Positions 8,181 through 17,639 of a DNA stretch of 56,459 nt are shown here, piece after piece. This stretch comes from Cryobacterium sp. M96. Lineage in GTDB: Bacteria > Actinomycetota > Actinomycetes > Actinomycetales > Microbacteriaceae. Under the pieces are notes generated by a model. The model searched no databases. It saw nothing but the letters and a program-made list of their open reading frames with translations, and was not told the DNA's origin. Both the position numbers and the translations under genes were made by a program. The stretch covers positions 131,364-187,822 of the forward strand of contig NZ_PJJS01000051.1 in assembly GCF_002929845.1 (NCBI RefSeq). Reading direction: 5' to 3'. The stretch's first letter is position 1. Each line of letters starts with the position of its first letter.

Positions 8181-9017
8181 CTAGAGTCCCTTCGGGCGGG
8201 CGATGTGTTCCACAACGCGGCCGACCCAGTCGATGAGCAGGGCGAGCAGAGCCACGAGCAGCGCTCCGGTGACGAGCACGGGGGTGAGGCTGAGATTGAC
8301 GCCCGTAGTGATCAGGATGCCGAGTCCGCCGCCGTTGACGAACGTGGCCAGGGCCGCGGTGCCCACCAGCAGAACGAGAGCGGTGCGCACGCCCGACAGC
8401 ATGACCGGAACGGCGAGCGGGAGCTCCACCCGAAACAATACGGCGGCGGAGCTCATGCCCATGCCTCGTCCGGCCTCGATGAGGCGGGCGTCGACCTGCT
8501 GCAGGCCCACCATGGTGTTGCGCAGCACCGGAAGCGCGGCGTAGAGCACGAGACTCAGCGTCGCGGCCCAGAAGCCGAAGCCGACCCAGAACGCGAGCAG
8601 CACGACGACGCCGATCGCGGGGGCCGCCTGACCGAAGTTGGCGATGGCGAGCACCGGAGCGGTCAGAAACCGCAAGGGTCTGCGGGTCAGGGCGATTCCC
8701 AAGGGAATCGCGATGACCAACACGATCACCGCGGCGAGCAGGGTGAGCTGGATGTGCTCCACCGTGTAGACCCAGAGCGCGCCAGGAGCGAGGGTGGTGA
8801 GCACGATCGGCGACAGGTTGGCCGTCAGCAGCCAGATCACGAGCGCCAGGAACGCGAGCAGGATGCCGGCCAGCTGGTAGACCAGTCCCCGCCAGGATCG
8901 CCACACCGTGCGCGCACGGCTGACCGGTACGCCGGTCGCAGTCGGGTCGCCCGGCGTTTCAACGGCGGAATCGCCGCCGGCAAGGCCCGCCTCTGTATGC
9001 GGGGTGCGGGTACTCAC
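8181..9017 (-). CDS. Osmoprotectant ABC transporter permease (second)
   Basis: 278 residues with a long cytoplasmic N-terminus (about 40 residues), then five to six hydrophobic segments. The BPD permease region is seen as EAGRGMGMSSAAVLFRVELPLAVPVMLSG, the loop that docks on the ATPase. It resembles OpuCB/OpuCD-type permeases and is related to the 10323–10964 permease of the same operon, which carries the matching ESARGIGMSRFRTLLQVELP loop. It overlaps the ATPase gene by 4 bp (9014–9017) and directly abuts the binding protein gene. The two permeases probably form a heterodimer in the membrane. Confidence 0.88.
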   Translation of the reverse strand: MSTRTPHTEAGLAGGDSAVETPGDPTATGVPVSRARTVWRSWRGLVYQLAGILLAFLALVIWLLTANLSPIVLTTLAPGALWVYTVEHIQLTLLAAVIVLVIAIPLGIALTRRPLRFLTAPVLAIANFGQAAPAIGVVVLLAFWVGFGFWAATLSLVLYAALPVLRNTMVGLQQVDARLIEAGRGMGMSSAAVLFRVELPLAVPVMLSGVRTALVLLVGTAALATFVNGGGLGILITTGVNLSLTPVLVTGALLVALLALLIDWVGRVVEHIARPKGL

Positions 9018-10330
9018 TGAACGGACCGCGCGTCAGCGCCGCTGGGATCGGTCTCGATCAGGTCTGCCTCGGCGGCAGACACCTGCGCCTGGAACAGGCC
9101 GGTGTTCAGCCCGACGGGGGCCTGGTCTGACTCAAGCACGGCAGCGGACTGTGACCGGGTGATGGCGTCCATCACGGTTTGAACGTCGATGACGCCCTTG
9201 AACATGTCGCGGCGGCCCGTGACGAGCGCGGCCCCGGCGCTCGAGACGAGCATCGTGTCGAGCGCGTCATTGAGAGTAGCCCGCTTGCCGACGAGCGGAA
9301 GTTTCGGGTCGGGAACGTCGCTGATGACCTCGAGGCGGCCGAGCTGGCGCGCGGAGAGCCACTGGATGGGTCGGCGACGCTCATCGACGATGACCGCGTG
9401 GCCGTGGCCGGTCTCGACGACGCGGGCCAGCACATCCGCTGCCCGTTCACCGGGTTTGCCCACGACGGCGTCGCTGAGGCTGACCTCCGCCACCCGGGTC
9501 AGGGTGAGCTGTTTGAGGCCGGCGCCGGACCCGATGAAGTTTTCGACGAACTCGTTGGCCGGGTCGCCGAGGATGCGTTCCGGAGTGTCGTACTGCACGA
9601 GCTGGGCACCCTCGTTGAAGATGGCGATCCAGTCGCCGAGCTTGACGGCCTCGTCGAAGTCGTGGGTCACGCAGACGATGGTCTTCTGCAATTCTTCCTG
9701 GATGTTGATCAGTTCGTCTTGCAGGCGCAGTCGGGTGATCGGGTCGACGGCGCCGAAGGGCTCGTCCATCAGAAGCACGGGCGGGTCGGCCGCGAGGGCG
9801 CGCGCCACGCCGACGCGTTGCTGCTGGCCGCCGGAGAGCTCCTTGGGGTATCGGTCGCGGTAGAGCGCCGGGTCGAGGGAAACAAGCTCGAGAAGCTCGT
9901 CGACGCGGGCCGCGATGCGGGCCTTGTCCCAGCCGAGCATCTTCGGCACGATGCCGATATTGGTGGCGACTGTCATGTGCGGGAAAAGTCCTCCGGCCTG
10001 AATGACATAGCCGATGCCTCGGCGCAGGGTGTCGCCGTTCATGTCGGTGACGTCGTCGCCATCGACGACGATGCGCCCCTCAGTCGGTTCGATAAGCCGG
10101 TTGATCATCTTGAGTGTCGTGGTCTTGCCGCAGCCCGAGGGACCGACGAGCATCACGATCTTGCCGGCCGGGATCTCCATGGTGAGACCGTCGACGGCGG
10201 GGCGCGCCTGGCCGGGGAACCGCTTGGTGACGTGGTCCAACAGGATGCTTGCACCGGTGATGCCGGTGGGGGTGACGGATTCTTCGGTGCTGCTGGATTC
10301 AGCAGGGTTGGATGCAATGTACTCAGACAC
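9014..10330 (-). CDS. Osmoprotectant ABC transporter ATP-binding protein with C-terminal CBS domains
   Basis: 438 residues. Walker A (GPSGCGKTT), signature LSGGQQQR and Walker B (LLMDEP) are intact, so this is the energising ATPase. After about residue 270 the sequence continues into a CBS-domain pair (ARVVETGHGHAVIVDERRRP, then LNDALDTMLVSSAGAALVTG), as in OpuA/OpuCA proteins, where CBS modules sense ionic strength or nucleotides. It overlaps the upstream permease gene by 8 bp and the downstream one by 4 bp, indicating a single tightly coupled operon. Regulation by osmotic state is inferred from the family. Confidence 0.92.
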   Translation of the reverse strand: MSEYIASNPAESSSTEESVTPTGITGASILLDHVTKRFPGQARPAVDGLTMEIPAGKIVMLVGPSGCGKTTTLKMINRLIEPTEGRIVVDGDDVTDMNGDTLRRGIGYVIQAGGLFPHMTVATNIGIVPKMLGWDKARIAARVDELLELVSLDPALYRDRYPKELSGGQQQRVGVARALAADPPVLLMDEPFGAVDPITRLRLQDELINIQEELQKTIVCVTHDFDEAVKLGDWIAIFNEGAQLVQYDTPERILGDPANEFVENFIGSGAGLKQLTLTRVAEVSLSDAVVGKPGERAADVLARVVETGHGHAVIVDERRRPIQWLSARQLGRLEVISDVPDPKLPLVGKRATLNDALDTMLVSSAGAALVTGRRDMFKGVIDVQTVMDAITRSQSAAVLESDQAPVGLNTGLFQAQVSAAEADLIETDPSGADARSVQ

Positions 10331-10964
10331 GGATACCTCGAGGTGTGGTCAGGCGGCCGAGGCCGACGAGAAGGAGATCAAGAATAAGGGCGAGCACGAC
10401 AACGCCGATGACGCCCGTCAGCACTGACTCGAGGGAGTTGGCGCCGCCGAGTCGGGATAGGCCGGAGAAGATGAATCCACCCAGGCCCGGGCCGAGGGAG
10501 TATGCGGCGATCGCGGCGACACCCATGACCATCTGAGCGGATACCCGAACGCCCGTGAGGATGATCGGCCAGGCGATCGGCAGTTCCACCTGCAGGAGCG
10601 TGCGAAACCGGCTCATGCCGATGCCGCGGGCGGATTCCACGATCGATGGAGCGATACCCGACAGGCCCACGACCGCGTTCCGCAAAATGGGCAGCGTGGC
10701 GAAGAACGCCACCACGACGACGGCCGGAAGGACACCGAAGCCGAGCGGCGCGATGAGCAGTCCGATGAAGGCAAACGACGGGATGGTCAGGCCGATGGCC
10801 GACACCGAGTTGGCGATCCCGGTGAGCGCGGAACTGCGGTAGACGAGTGAAGCCAGCACGACGGCAATGACGGTCGCCAGGATCAGGCACTGAACGACAA
10901 GGCTGAAATGCTGCCAACTGCTGAATAGGATCTGCTCATACTGATCCCCTAGAAAGTCCAACAC
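10323..10964 (-). CDS. Osmoprotectant ABC transporter permease (first)
   Basis: 213 residues, first gene of the transporter operon. Five to six membrane segments and the docking loop ESARGIGMSRFRTLLQVELP identify a BPD-type permease. I chose GTG 10964 because a GAAGAGG ribosome-binding site lies 7 nt upstream; an ATG further out at 10991 is in frame but has no such site. The gene overlaps the ATPase gene by 8 bp. It pairs with the other permease of the operon. Confidence 0.87.
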   Translation of the reverse strand: MLDFLGDQYEQILFSSWQHFSLVVQCLILATVIAVVLASLVYRSSALTGIANSVSAIGLTIPSFAFIGLLIAPLGFGVLPAVVVVAFFATLPILRNAVVGLSGIAPSIVESARGIGMSRFRTLLQVELPIAWPIILTGVRVSAQMVMGVAAIAAYSLGPGLGGFIFSGLSRLGGANSLESVLTGVIGVVVLALILDLLLVGLGRLTTPRGIRV

Positions 10965-11206
10965 ATCAAAACCTCTTCGAGTCGAGAACACACTGATTCA
11001 CCGCCACCGGCACGGGCGCAATGGGAGGCGCGGATGCCGAACTGGATGGGGACGCAGGCTGTGAGCCTTCGGTGAGGGTTGCTGAGCATTCTCGCACGGC
11101 CACCCCCCTATTGCCGCAGCGAGATATAACGAACCGGTGTGCGCCTGACTGGCCGACTGGATGCTCCTCTAGGGTGTGAACACCGTTTACGTCAGGAAGC
11201 AGCTGA

Positions 11207-11995
11207 ATGAATTTCGATCTCGCAGGCAAGACCGCCCTCATCACCGGCGCCAGCTCGGGCATCGGCAGTCACTTCGCCCGAGCCTTCGCCGCGACGGGGA
11301 CGAGCCTCATTCTGGTGGCCCGCCGAACCGAGAAATTGGAGGCTCTCGCATCCGAATTGCGCAAGCAGAACGGGATCGACGTCCACGTCATTTCGCAGGA
11401 CCTGAGCGAGCCCGGTGCGGCCGCCGCGGTCGAGCACCAACTCCTCGACCAGCAGATCACCGTTGATGTTCTCGTGAACAACGCCGGCTTTGGAACCAAT
11501 GCGCGCCTGGTCGACGAAGACCGAGCCCGCCTTCACGCGGAAATCGCTCTGAACGTCAGCACGCTGGTCGACCTGACGGCTGCCTTCCTGCCGGGCATGG
11601 TGGCCCGAGACTCGGGCATCATCGTGAACATCGCCAGCACCTCGGCGTACCAGCCCGTGCCCGGGATGGCGGTCTACGCAGCCACGAAGGCGTTCGTCCT
11701 GTCGTTCACCGAGGCCGTCTGGGGCGAGACCCACAACACCGGAGTGCGGGTTTTCGCGGTGAGTCCGGGGTCCACCGACACTGAGTTTTTCGACATCGCC
11801 GGTTCGCAGTCACCCGGCAAGCGAGTGCCGGCCTCGAATGTCGTCGACGTGACCCTGGCTGCCATCAGCGCCAGAAAATCGGTGCCGTCCGTGATTGTCG
11901 GTGCGCGCAACAGAGTCACCGCATCGCTCGTCACGTTCATCCCGCGCAGAACGGTGATCACACTTGCCGGTTCGATCTTCCTTCCCCGGGGCTAG
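11207..11995 (+). CDS. SDR family NAD(P)-dependent oxidoreductase
   Basis: 262 residues with the classical short-chain dehydrogenase layout: cofactor motif TGASSGIG, NNAG strand, and the active-site region with Ser in ASTSAY and the Tyr/Lys pair in YAATK. Arg in VARRTEK after the second strand suggests NADP(H). The C-terminal half resembles the DltE/YqjQ-like SDRs; the substrate is unknown. It is transcribed away from the osmoprotectant operon across a 240-bp gap and appears to be a single-gene unit. A near-palindrome (gtgaac-acc-gtttac, about 11174–11188) lies just upstream and could be an operator, but this is weak. Confidence 0.88.
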   Translation: MNFDLAGKTALITGASSGIGSHFARAFAATGTSLILVARRTEKLEALASELRKQNGIDVHVISQDLSEPGAAAAVEHQLLDQQITVDVLVNNAGFGTNARLVDEDRARLHAEIALNVSTLVDLTAAFLPGMVARDSGIIVNIASTSAYQPVPGMAVYAATKAFVLSFTEAVWGETHNTGVRVFAVSPGSTDTEFFDIAGSQSPGKRVPASNVVDVTLAAISARKSVPSVIVGARNRVTASLVTFIPRRTVITLAGSIFLPRG

Positions 11996-12189
11996 CCGAT
12001 CGGTCTGTGGCTTTCCGAAGGTCAGGTCCAGTGCCAGGTCGAGAGCAAATTCGGCCAGGGCACCATCGGCCGGCTTTCGCCTCGCGGGGCACTTCTGACG
12101 CCGCCGCGGTGAAGTGAGCGACCGGGCGCGCGTCGTGACCTCGAGGCCGACGGCAACCCCGCATCCCGCTTTTCGTTCTGACCAGACAT

Positions 12190-12214
12190 AGGCATTTCAG
12201 TAACCGAAATGGCG
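12190..12214. other. Short hairpin in the gap between convergent genes
   Basis: The gap 11996–12230 separates convergent genes. The only structure I see is an arm pair catttc / gaaatg with a 7-nt loop. It lacks a T-run, so a terminator role is only possible. I see nothing else in this gap. Confidence 0.3.
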
Positions 12215-12230
12215 TTCCACGCAGTCGGGA

Positions 12231-13937
12231 CTAGAGCAGCGGTCCGCGCCGCGCCGATAGCCCGGCGAAGAGGGCGTGCAACAGCGGGAGCGCGGACACG
12301 GCTACGAGCACCGTTCCGAGCACGACATCTTCGGCACGAAGCAGAATGCCGCCGATCAGCAGAGCGGCGAAGAGGATTGCCGAGACGATCTGACGTGCGG
12401 TTCGCTCGATGATGACCAAGCGACGCTCGATCCGGGGAGTCTGCACCGAGACGGTACCGTCGTCGAATCGCGTCGTGAGGCTGTCGAGCCGCTGGGGAAG
12501 CCGCGCGATGATGGCCGCAACCGACGCCACTTGCTTCGCGGTCGCCTGCACCACGTTCCCGCCCTCGGCGCGGATCAATTGGGCGGAATATGGCTCGACG
12601 GAATTCCAGATATTGAAGGCGGGGTCGAGCGAACTGCACATTCCCGAGGTCAGCGACATCGCGCGCACGATGAGCAGAAAGTTCTCCGGAAGCTGAAACG
12701 GCAGCGAGCGCACCACATCACCGAACTCGATGGCGAAGGCGCGGAACTCGCGCGGGTCGACATCCTGCAACTCGGCGAAACCCATCCCGCCGAAACGGGC
12801 GAACAGCTTCGTCATCGCGCGCTCGAGTTCGGCGGTATCAGCGGACGGCAGGAGCACACCCACTTCGCGGATGCCGTCCACCATCCCCTTTCCGTCCCGT
12901 GACGCGGCGGCGATGAGCAGATTCACCAGGCCCCGACGCAGGACATCGGGCACGTCGCCCATCATCCCGAAGTCGATGAAGGTGAACTTCCAGGCCCGGC
13001 CGTGGTCCGCTCCGGGTACACCGGCGGCGAGCGGCGTGACGAAGATGTTTCCGGGGTGCGGGTCGGCGTGGAAGTAGCCATTGACGAAGAGCTGGTCGAA
13101 CATGACCGCCGCGAAGTCCTCGGCAACTTCTGAAGGGTCGATTCCGGCTGCCCTCAGCCCGTCGACGTCGTTGATCTTGATCGCGGTCACGTCTTGGAGG
13201 GTCAGCACGCGCCGCGTGGTGCGCTCCCACACCAATTCGGGAACGCTGACCCGGGGGTCGTCTGCGAAGTTCCGCTCGAACCGTTCGGCGCTTGCCGCCT
13301 CGTGCAGGTAGTCGATCTCCTCAAGACTCGTGACCGCGAACTCCTCGACCAGGGCGGGCATGTCGACGCGATCCGAAACGAGACGCACGTGGCTGAGCCA
13401 GCGGGCAACACGTCGGAGAGCGCCGAGGTCGACCTCGACGATCTCGCTGATGCCCGGCCGCTGAATCTTGACGACGACGTCGAGCAGGCCGGTCTCGGCG
13501 GCATCGAGTTCCGACAGCCGAGCGCGGTGCACCTGACCGAGGGATGCTGCGGCCAGCGGCGAGGGATCGATGTAAGAGAACGCACGCTCGAGCGTCACAC
13601 CCAGCTCGGCTTCAGCGACGGCCTGGATCGCCGGAAAGGGCACCGGCGGAACCTCGTCTTGCAGACCTTCGAGCTCTTTCGTGATCTCCGGCGGCAGCAC
13701 GTCGAGGCGCGACGACATGAACTGGCCGACCTTGATCATGAGGCCACCCAGGTCGACCGCGAGCACGTGGAAGCGCTGCGCGATGTGCTGCAGTCGCGCC
13801 GATCTGCTTCGTGCCGCGACCCGCGCGAGCCCGACCCGCGGGAGAAGGACCTCGTAACACCACGTCTGCGCCAAATACAGGGCGGCGAACCGCAAAATCC
13901 GGCGGTAGCGGGCACGCAAGTCCGCGACGTCGGTCAT
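12231..13937 (-). CDS. AarF/UbiB/ABC1-type atypical kinase
   Basis: 568 residues. UbiB-family hallmarks are present: the KxGQ motif (IKVGQFMSSR), LASLGQVHRA as the Ala-rich nucleotide loop, the VVKIQRPG lysine strand, and NGYFHADPHPGN plus FIDFGMMG as catalytic and metal-binding loops. Two hydrophobic helices at the extreme C-terminus suggest membrane anchoring. Family members support quinone or lipid metabolism; which role applies here is unknown. I chose ATG 13937 (MTDVADLRAR), preceded by a GGAGA site. An upstream ATG at 14018 would overlap the PadR gene's 3' end. It follows the PadR gene by 37 bp, so co-transcription is likely. Confidence 0.88.
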   Translation of the reverse strand: MTDVADLRARYRRILRFAALYLAQTWCYEVLLPRVGLARVAARSRSARLQHIAQRFHVLAVDLGGLMIKVGQFMSSRLDVLPPEITKELEGLQDEVPPVPFPAIQAVAEAELGVTLERAFSYIDPSPLAAASLGQVHRARLSELDAAETGLLDVVVKIQRPGISEIVEVDLGALRRVARWLSHVRLVSDRVDMPALVEEFAVTSLEEIDYLHEAASAERFERNFADDPRVSVPELVWERTTRRVLTLQDVTAIKINDVDGLRAAGIDPSEVAEDFAAVMFDQLFVNGYFHADPHPGNIFVTPLAAGVPGADHGRAWKFTFIDFGMMGDVPDVLRRGLVNLLIAAASRDGKGMVDGIREVGVLLPSADTAELERAMTKLFARFGGMGFAELQDVDPREFRAFAIEFGDVVRSLPFQLPENFLLIVRAMSLTSGMCSSLDPAFNIWNSVEPYSAQLIRAEGGNVVQATAKQVASVAAIIARLPQRLDSLTTRFDDGTVSVQTPRIERRLVIIERTARQIVSAILFAALLIGGILLRAEDVVLGTVLVAVSALPLLHALFAGLSARRGPLL

Positions 13938-13974
13938 CTGATCTCCGTGATGCCGACGTGCTGAGGGCACTCGG

Positions 13975-14541
13975 TCAGTCCTGGGCGAGGATGGCGTACA
14001 GCTTGCGACGCGCCTCATCCAGGATGGCGACAGCCTGCTTCACCTGCTCCGGGTTGCCGGATCGCGCGACCTGCGCGGCGGCCTGAGCCAGGTCGATGCC
14101 GGCCTTGGGCAGCGCGGCCGCCCGCCCGGTGTCCCGAGCGCTCTGGGCCTCCCACGGGGCCGGCTGGTCGGCCATGGCATCCGCTACCCCGCGGCCTTCG
14201 TCCGTGAGCGAGTAGGTCTTGCGACCGTTGGACTCCTCGGCGTTGATGAGGCCCTCGTCCGCAAGCAGCTGAAGCGTGGGATACACCGAGCCGGGGCTCG
14301 GCTTCCAGGCGCCATTGCTGCGTTCCTCGATCTCATGAATGATCTGGTAGCCGTGCATCGGCTTCTCGGCGAGCAGCGCAAGCACCGCCGCACGCACGTT
14401 CCCGCGTGCCATTCTCGGACCGGCCTTGCGGTCGAACTGTCCGCGCAGCTGCTCCATGGCATCCCACATTCCGCTGGGCCAGCCCTCACCAGCACCGCCC
14501 CGGCGTGCCCTGAACCCGTCACCCATAAATGAACCACTCAT
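13975..14541 (-). CDS. PadR family transcriptional regulator
   Basis: 188 residues. The winged-helix PadR domain spans about residues 45–115 (VRAAVLALLAEKPMHGYQI, then PSPGSVYPTLQLLADEGLI and GRKTYSLTDEG). The C-terminal part is the helical dimerisation tail. PadR proteins usually repress adjacent genes and respond to phenolics, drugs or redox compounds. A perfect 14-bp palindrome lies upstream at 14585–14598, between this gene and the divergent DUF808 gene, and is the obvious operator candidate. The AarF-like kinase gene follows immediately. The first 30 residues are Gly/Arg-rich and the true start could be an internal ATG. Confidence 0.88.
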   Translation of the reverse strand: MSGSFMGDGFRARRGGAGEGWPSGMWDAMEQLRGQFDRKAGPRMARGNVRAAVLALLAEKPMHGYQIIHEIEERSNGAWKPSPGSVYPTLQLLADEGLINAEESNGRKTYSLTDEGRGVADAMADQPAPWEAQSARDTGRAAALPKAGIDLAQAAAQVARSGNPEQVKQAVAILDEARRKLYAILAQD

Positions 14542-14584
14542 GATGTCCTCCTCAGCGCCGAAGCCATCCGGCTCGACGATAGTT

Positions 14585-14598
14585 AACGATATATCGTT
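14585..14598. promoter_or_regulatory. Candidate PadR operator palindrome
   Basis: Perfect palindrome aacgatatatcgtt in the divergent gap between the PadR gene (start 14541) and the DUF808 gene (start 14739). A half-site cgatagtt precedes it. ATATCGT-type palindromes are typical of PadR targets in Actinobacteria. It could control both directions. Confidence 0.6.
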
Positions 14599-14738
14599 CG
14601 CGACGTGATGGCGAAACCAGGATCAATCTTCTTTCCACCGTCTGGGAGGCGCCTGTGCCCACCCTGCCGCGCGGTAATGTTGACCCCATTGCCGTCGCCT
14701 TGCACCAGGACGACGCCCCTGAATCCGAGGAGAACCAG

Positions 14739-15632
14739 ATGTCCGTCGGCCTGCTCGCCGTTGTCGATGACATACTCACCGCCGCTCTCAAAGCTAGCGC
14801 GAAGACCGCAGGCGTCGTGATCGACGATGCGGCCGTCACGCCTCAGTACGTTCAGGGACTGTCACCGGCGCGCGAGCTTCCCATCGTGTGGCGGATCGCT
14901 CTCGGTAGCCTGTTCAACAAATTCGTCATCATCATCCCGCTCGCACTACTCCTCTCCGCCTTTGCGCCGTGGGTGTTGCCGTGGCTGCTGATCATCGGCG
15001 GTACCTATCTGTGTTTCGAGGGTGCGGAGAAAGTCACCGAGTGGTTCGGAGTTCATCACGGCACTGACAACACTGAGATGCGAGATGAGCGAAAGCTCGT
15101 CTTCGGTGCTATTCGCACCGACCTCATCCTCAGCACAGAGATCATGCTCATCGCACTGGCGGGTCTCGATCCCGATTTTGGCATCTGGATGACGCTCGGC
15201 GCCTTGGTCGTGATCGGCCTGGGGATGACGGCGCTCGTCTACGGTGCGGTCGCCCTGCTGGTCAAGATCGACGACATCGGGCTGACGCTGATGAAGCACC
15301 CGGTACGACGGGTCAGACGCACCGGCGCGCGCATTGTGCGATCGATGCCGGCCGTGTTCCGAGTGATCAGCGTCATCGGCACGGTCGCCATGTTGTGGGT
15401 AGGAGGCCACCTGGTGATCGTGAACCTGAACGACACGATCTGGAGCGTTCCCTACGACGTTCTGCACGCCGTGACGCAGGCGGTCGAACCTGCCGGACCC
15501 ATCATTGCCTGGGTCACCGACACCGCGATGTCGCTCGTTTTCGGGCTCATTCTCGGCCTGATCATTGTCGCGGCCCTGTCCGGGATCTCGCGCCTTCGCA
15601 AGCAGAATCGGTCCCACCGCGTAACGGCCTGA
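14739..15632 (+). CDS. DUF808 (YedI-like) inner membrane protein
   Basis: 297 residues, multi-pass membrane protein of the DUF808/YedI family, recognised by MSVGLLAVVDDI, KTAGVVIDDAAVTPQYV, the block GSLFNKFVIIIPLALLLSAF, and GAIRTDLILSTEIMLIALAG. The function of the family is unknown. I chose ATG 14739 because a GAGGAG site lies 7 nt upstream and the family start aligns there; the frame is open upstream to 14655. A degraded second copy lies at 18590–19264. It is divergent from the PadR gene and may share its operator. Confidence 0.88.
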   Translation: MSVGLLAVVDDILTAALKASAKTAGVVIDDAAVTPQYVQGLSPARELPIVWRIALGSLFNKFVIIIPLALLLSAFAPWVLPWLLIIGGTYLCFEGAEKVTEWFGVHHGTDNTEMRDERKLVFGAIRTDLILSTEIMLIALAGLDPDFGIWMTLGALVVIGLGMTALVYGAVALLVKIDDIGLTLMKHPVRRVRRTGARIVRSMPAVFRVISVIGTVAMLWVGGHLVIVNLNDTIWSVPYDVLHAVTQAVEPAGPIIAWVTDTAMSLVFGLILGLIIVAALSGISRLRKQNRSHRVTA

Positions 15633-15682
15633 CCCCGTCGCCGGCTGGCAAGCCGCAATCAGCATGAAACGAGGATGTCCCG

Positions 15683-16306
15683 GTGCAGTTCTCCCTGTGG
15701 GTGGCCCTTGTCGGCGCGGGCACTCTGATCAGCTTCACGCCCGGTGCGGGGGCGATCAACACCATGAGCAACGCTCTCAACGCGGGCTTTCGCCGCTCCA
15801 TCTGGGGAATCCTCGGCCAGCAGGCCGCGCTTCTCATCCACATCGTGATCGTGGCACTCGGTGTCGGTCTGCTCGTGGCCGGTTCTCCGATCGCCTTCAA
15901 CGTCATTCGCTACGCGGGTGCCGCCTACCTCGTCTACCTGGGCATCCGTCAGTTTCTGGCCAAGCCGGAACTCGATGGCGAGCGCACCCGGGCCCTGAGC
16001 GATGAGCCCCGCTGGTCGATGTTCCGACGCGGGCTGTGGGTGAACATGCTCAACCCCAAAGCGATCGTGTTCTTCCTCGCGTTCCTGCCTCAGTTCATCC
16101 GGGTGGACAGGCCGATGCCGACCCAGTATCTGATCGTCGCGGCCACCGTCGTTGCGATCGACATTCTGGTGATGTGGTTCTTCTTCGCCGGAACAGCGCA
16201 TTCATTCGCGCGATTCACCCGCGACGATCACGGCCAGCGCGTGTTGAACCGTGTCTTCGGTGTGCTCTTCGTGGCTGTCGGCGTGCTGCTCGCGGTCCTC
16301 CACTGA
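15683..16306 (+). CDS. LysE/RhtB family amino-acid exporter
   Basis: 207 residues with about six transmembrane helices. Family markers are the near-N-terminal FTPGAGAINTMSNALNAGFRR block and VNMLNPKAIVFFLAFLPQFI, characteristic of LysE/RhtB translocators that export amino acids or derivatives. It starts with GTG at 15683, 50 bp after the DUF808 gene, and the two probably form one transcript. The last 40 bp of this gene have a near-copy at 19271–19310 after the second DUF808 copy. The exported substrate is not known. Confidence 0.9.
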   Translation: MQFSLWVALVGAGTLISFTPGAGAINTMSNALNAGFRRSIWGILGQQAALLIHIVIVALGVGLLVAGSPIAFNVIRYAGAAYLVYLGIRQFLAKPELDGERTRALSDEPRWSMFRRGLWVNMLNPKAIVFFLAFLPQFIRVDRPMPTQYLIVAATVVAIDILVMWFFFAGTAHSFARFTRDDHGQRVLNRVFGVLFVAVGVLLAVLH

Positions 16307-16439
16307 GGAGTCCAAACCACCGGTTGAAGGTGTTTTTCGCAGCCGGGTGAGCAGCCGAAAAATCACATACCAAGACCACTAGGCTGTTCGAAGATCGTCC
16401 CATTGGCACCTCGGACGTGATCGAGCGCAAGGAGCACAG

Positions 16440-17639
16440 ATGACGCCTGCCGTGGACGCCGACCTCGTGATACTAGGTGGTGGACTCGCCGGTCTCACGC
16501 TGGCCGCCCGGCTGGCCCGAGTACGTTCCGGTTTGCGCGTCGTGGTGCTGGAACCCCGCACGGCCTATCAGGACGACCGCAGCTGGTGCTTCTGGCGACC
16601 GGAACAGCACGACCTGTCACACCTGGTCTCACGAAGCTGGAAGACCTGGACCTTTTCGGATGCGGCGGGCCTCACCGTTCGGCATCGGGTACCCGGGCTG
16701 GCCTACCAGTACATTCGGGGCAGCGATTTCTACGCGAGCGCGCAGGCCGACATCGCCGAGTCTGCGAACGTCGACCTGCGCCTCGGCGTGCACGCCGAGA
16801 CGGTCGACGCAGTCCCCGGCGGCGTTCGGGTTGAGACGAGCGCGGGCCCCCTACTGGCCCGTCAGGTGGTTGACACCCGACCACGGGCCGCCGAGTCGAT
16901 GCTCTACCAGAGCTTCGTGGGCTTCGAACTGGAGCGTGAGCATCCGTTGCCGTTCGAGCTCGGCGAGGTCACGCTGATGGGGTCGCTCGACGCCGACGCT
17001 GAGGGTTTGAGCTTTGTGTACGCCCTGCCGCTCGGCCGGAACCGCGCGATCGTGGAGTGGACCCGCTTCGGCACGGCGCCGATAGAGCGGGAGCGCCTGG
17101 TCGGCGAGCTCGACGAGGTACTCACCGGGCTCGGCCTGGCCGACGCCCGCCGGGTGCGCACCGAGGGTGGCGTGCTGGCCATGGGTCTGGGCCGGCAGAC
17201 GGCGTCGCCGATCCCCGGGGTCGTGCACGCCGGCAATGCCGGCGGGGCGCTGCGGGCTGCCTCGGGCTACGGGTTCCTGCGCATTCAGCGCTGGGCTCAA
17301 CTCTGCACGGAGAGCCTGCTCGCTGGCCAGGGGGCGGTGGGCCACCCAGACGAACCTCGGGCGAGGCGCGCCTTCGATCGCATCTTTCTGCAGGCCGTTC
17401 GGGCGCATCCGGAACGCACCGCGGAGTATTTTTTCGCCCTCGCCCGCGGCGTTGCCCCCGCCGCGCTGGTGCGCTTTCTCAGCGACGGCGCCCGACCCAC
17501 GGACTACGCACGCATCATCGCGAGCCTGCCGTGGACCCCTTTTCTTGCCCAGGTGGCCGCGCCTGCGGCGTTCAGCCCGGCACAGACCCTGCCGGCCACC
17601 AGACCGACGCCGACCACAGAAACCAGCGTGCAGCGATGA
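16440..17639 (+). CDS. crtY: Lycopene beta-cyclase (FAD/NAD-dependent CrtY type)
   Basis: 399 residues. Dinucleotide-binding motif LVILGGGLAGLTLAARLA at the start, then the cyclase marker DDRSWCFWR, AYQYIRGSDFY, and the later GNAGGALRAASGYGFLRIQR that shapes the active site. These are features of CrtY lycopene cyclases, which form the beta-ionone rings of beta-carotene. The upstream carotenoid genes (crtE, crtB, crtI) are not in this window, so lycopene must come from elsewhere in the genome. The stop overlaps the start of the blh gene in an ATGA, showing tight coupling. Confidence 0.88.
   Translation: MTPAVDADLVILGGGLAGLTLAARLARVRSGLRVVVLEPRTAYQDDRSWCFWRPEQHDLSHLVSRSWKTWTFSDAAGLTVRHRVPGLAYQYIRGSDFYASAQADIAESANVDLRLGVHAETVDAVPGGVRVETSAGPLLARQVVDTRPRAAESMLYQSFVGFELEREHPLPFELGEVTLMGSLDADAEGLSFVYALPLGRNRAIVEWTRFGTAPIERERLVGELDEVLTGLGLADARRVRTEGGVLAMGLGRQTASPIPGVVHAGNAGGALRAASGYGFLRIQRWAQLCTESLLAGQGAVGHPDEPRARRAFDRIFLQAVRAHPERTAEYFFALARGVAPAALVRFLSDGARPTDYARIIASLPWTPFLAQVAAPAAFSPAQTLPATRPTPTTETSVQR

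Noticed and set aside
10965..11206. Riboswitch ahead of the osmoprotectant operon
   Set aside because: The 240-bp gap shows no conserved riboswitch core that I can recognise, only short AT-rich patches that may be promoters.
17057..17635. N-terminal extension of the blh frame through crtY
   Set aside because: The extra residues are out-of-frame crtY sequence with no similarity; the ATGA overlap at 17636 gives the natural start.
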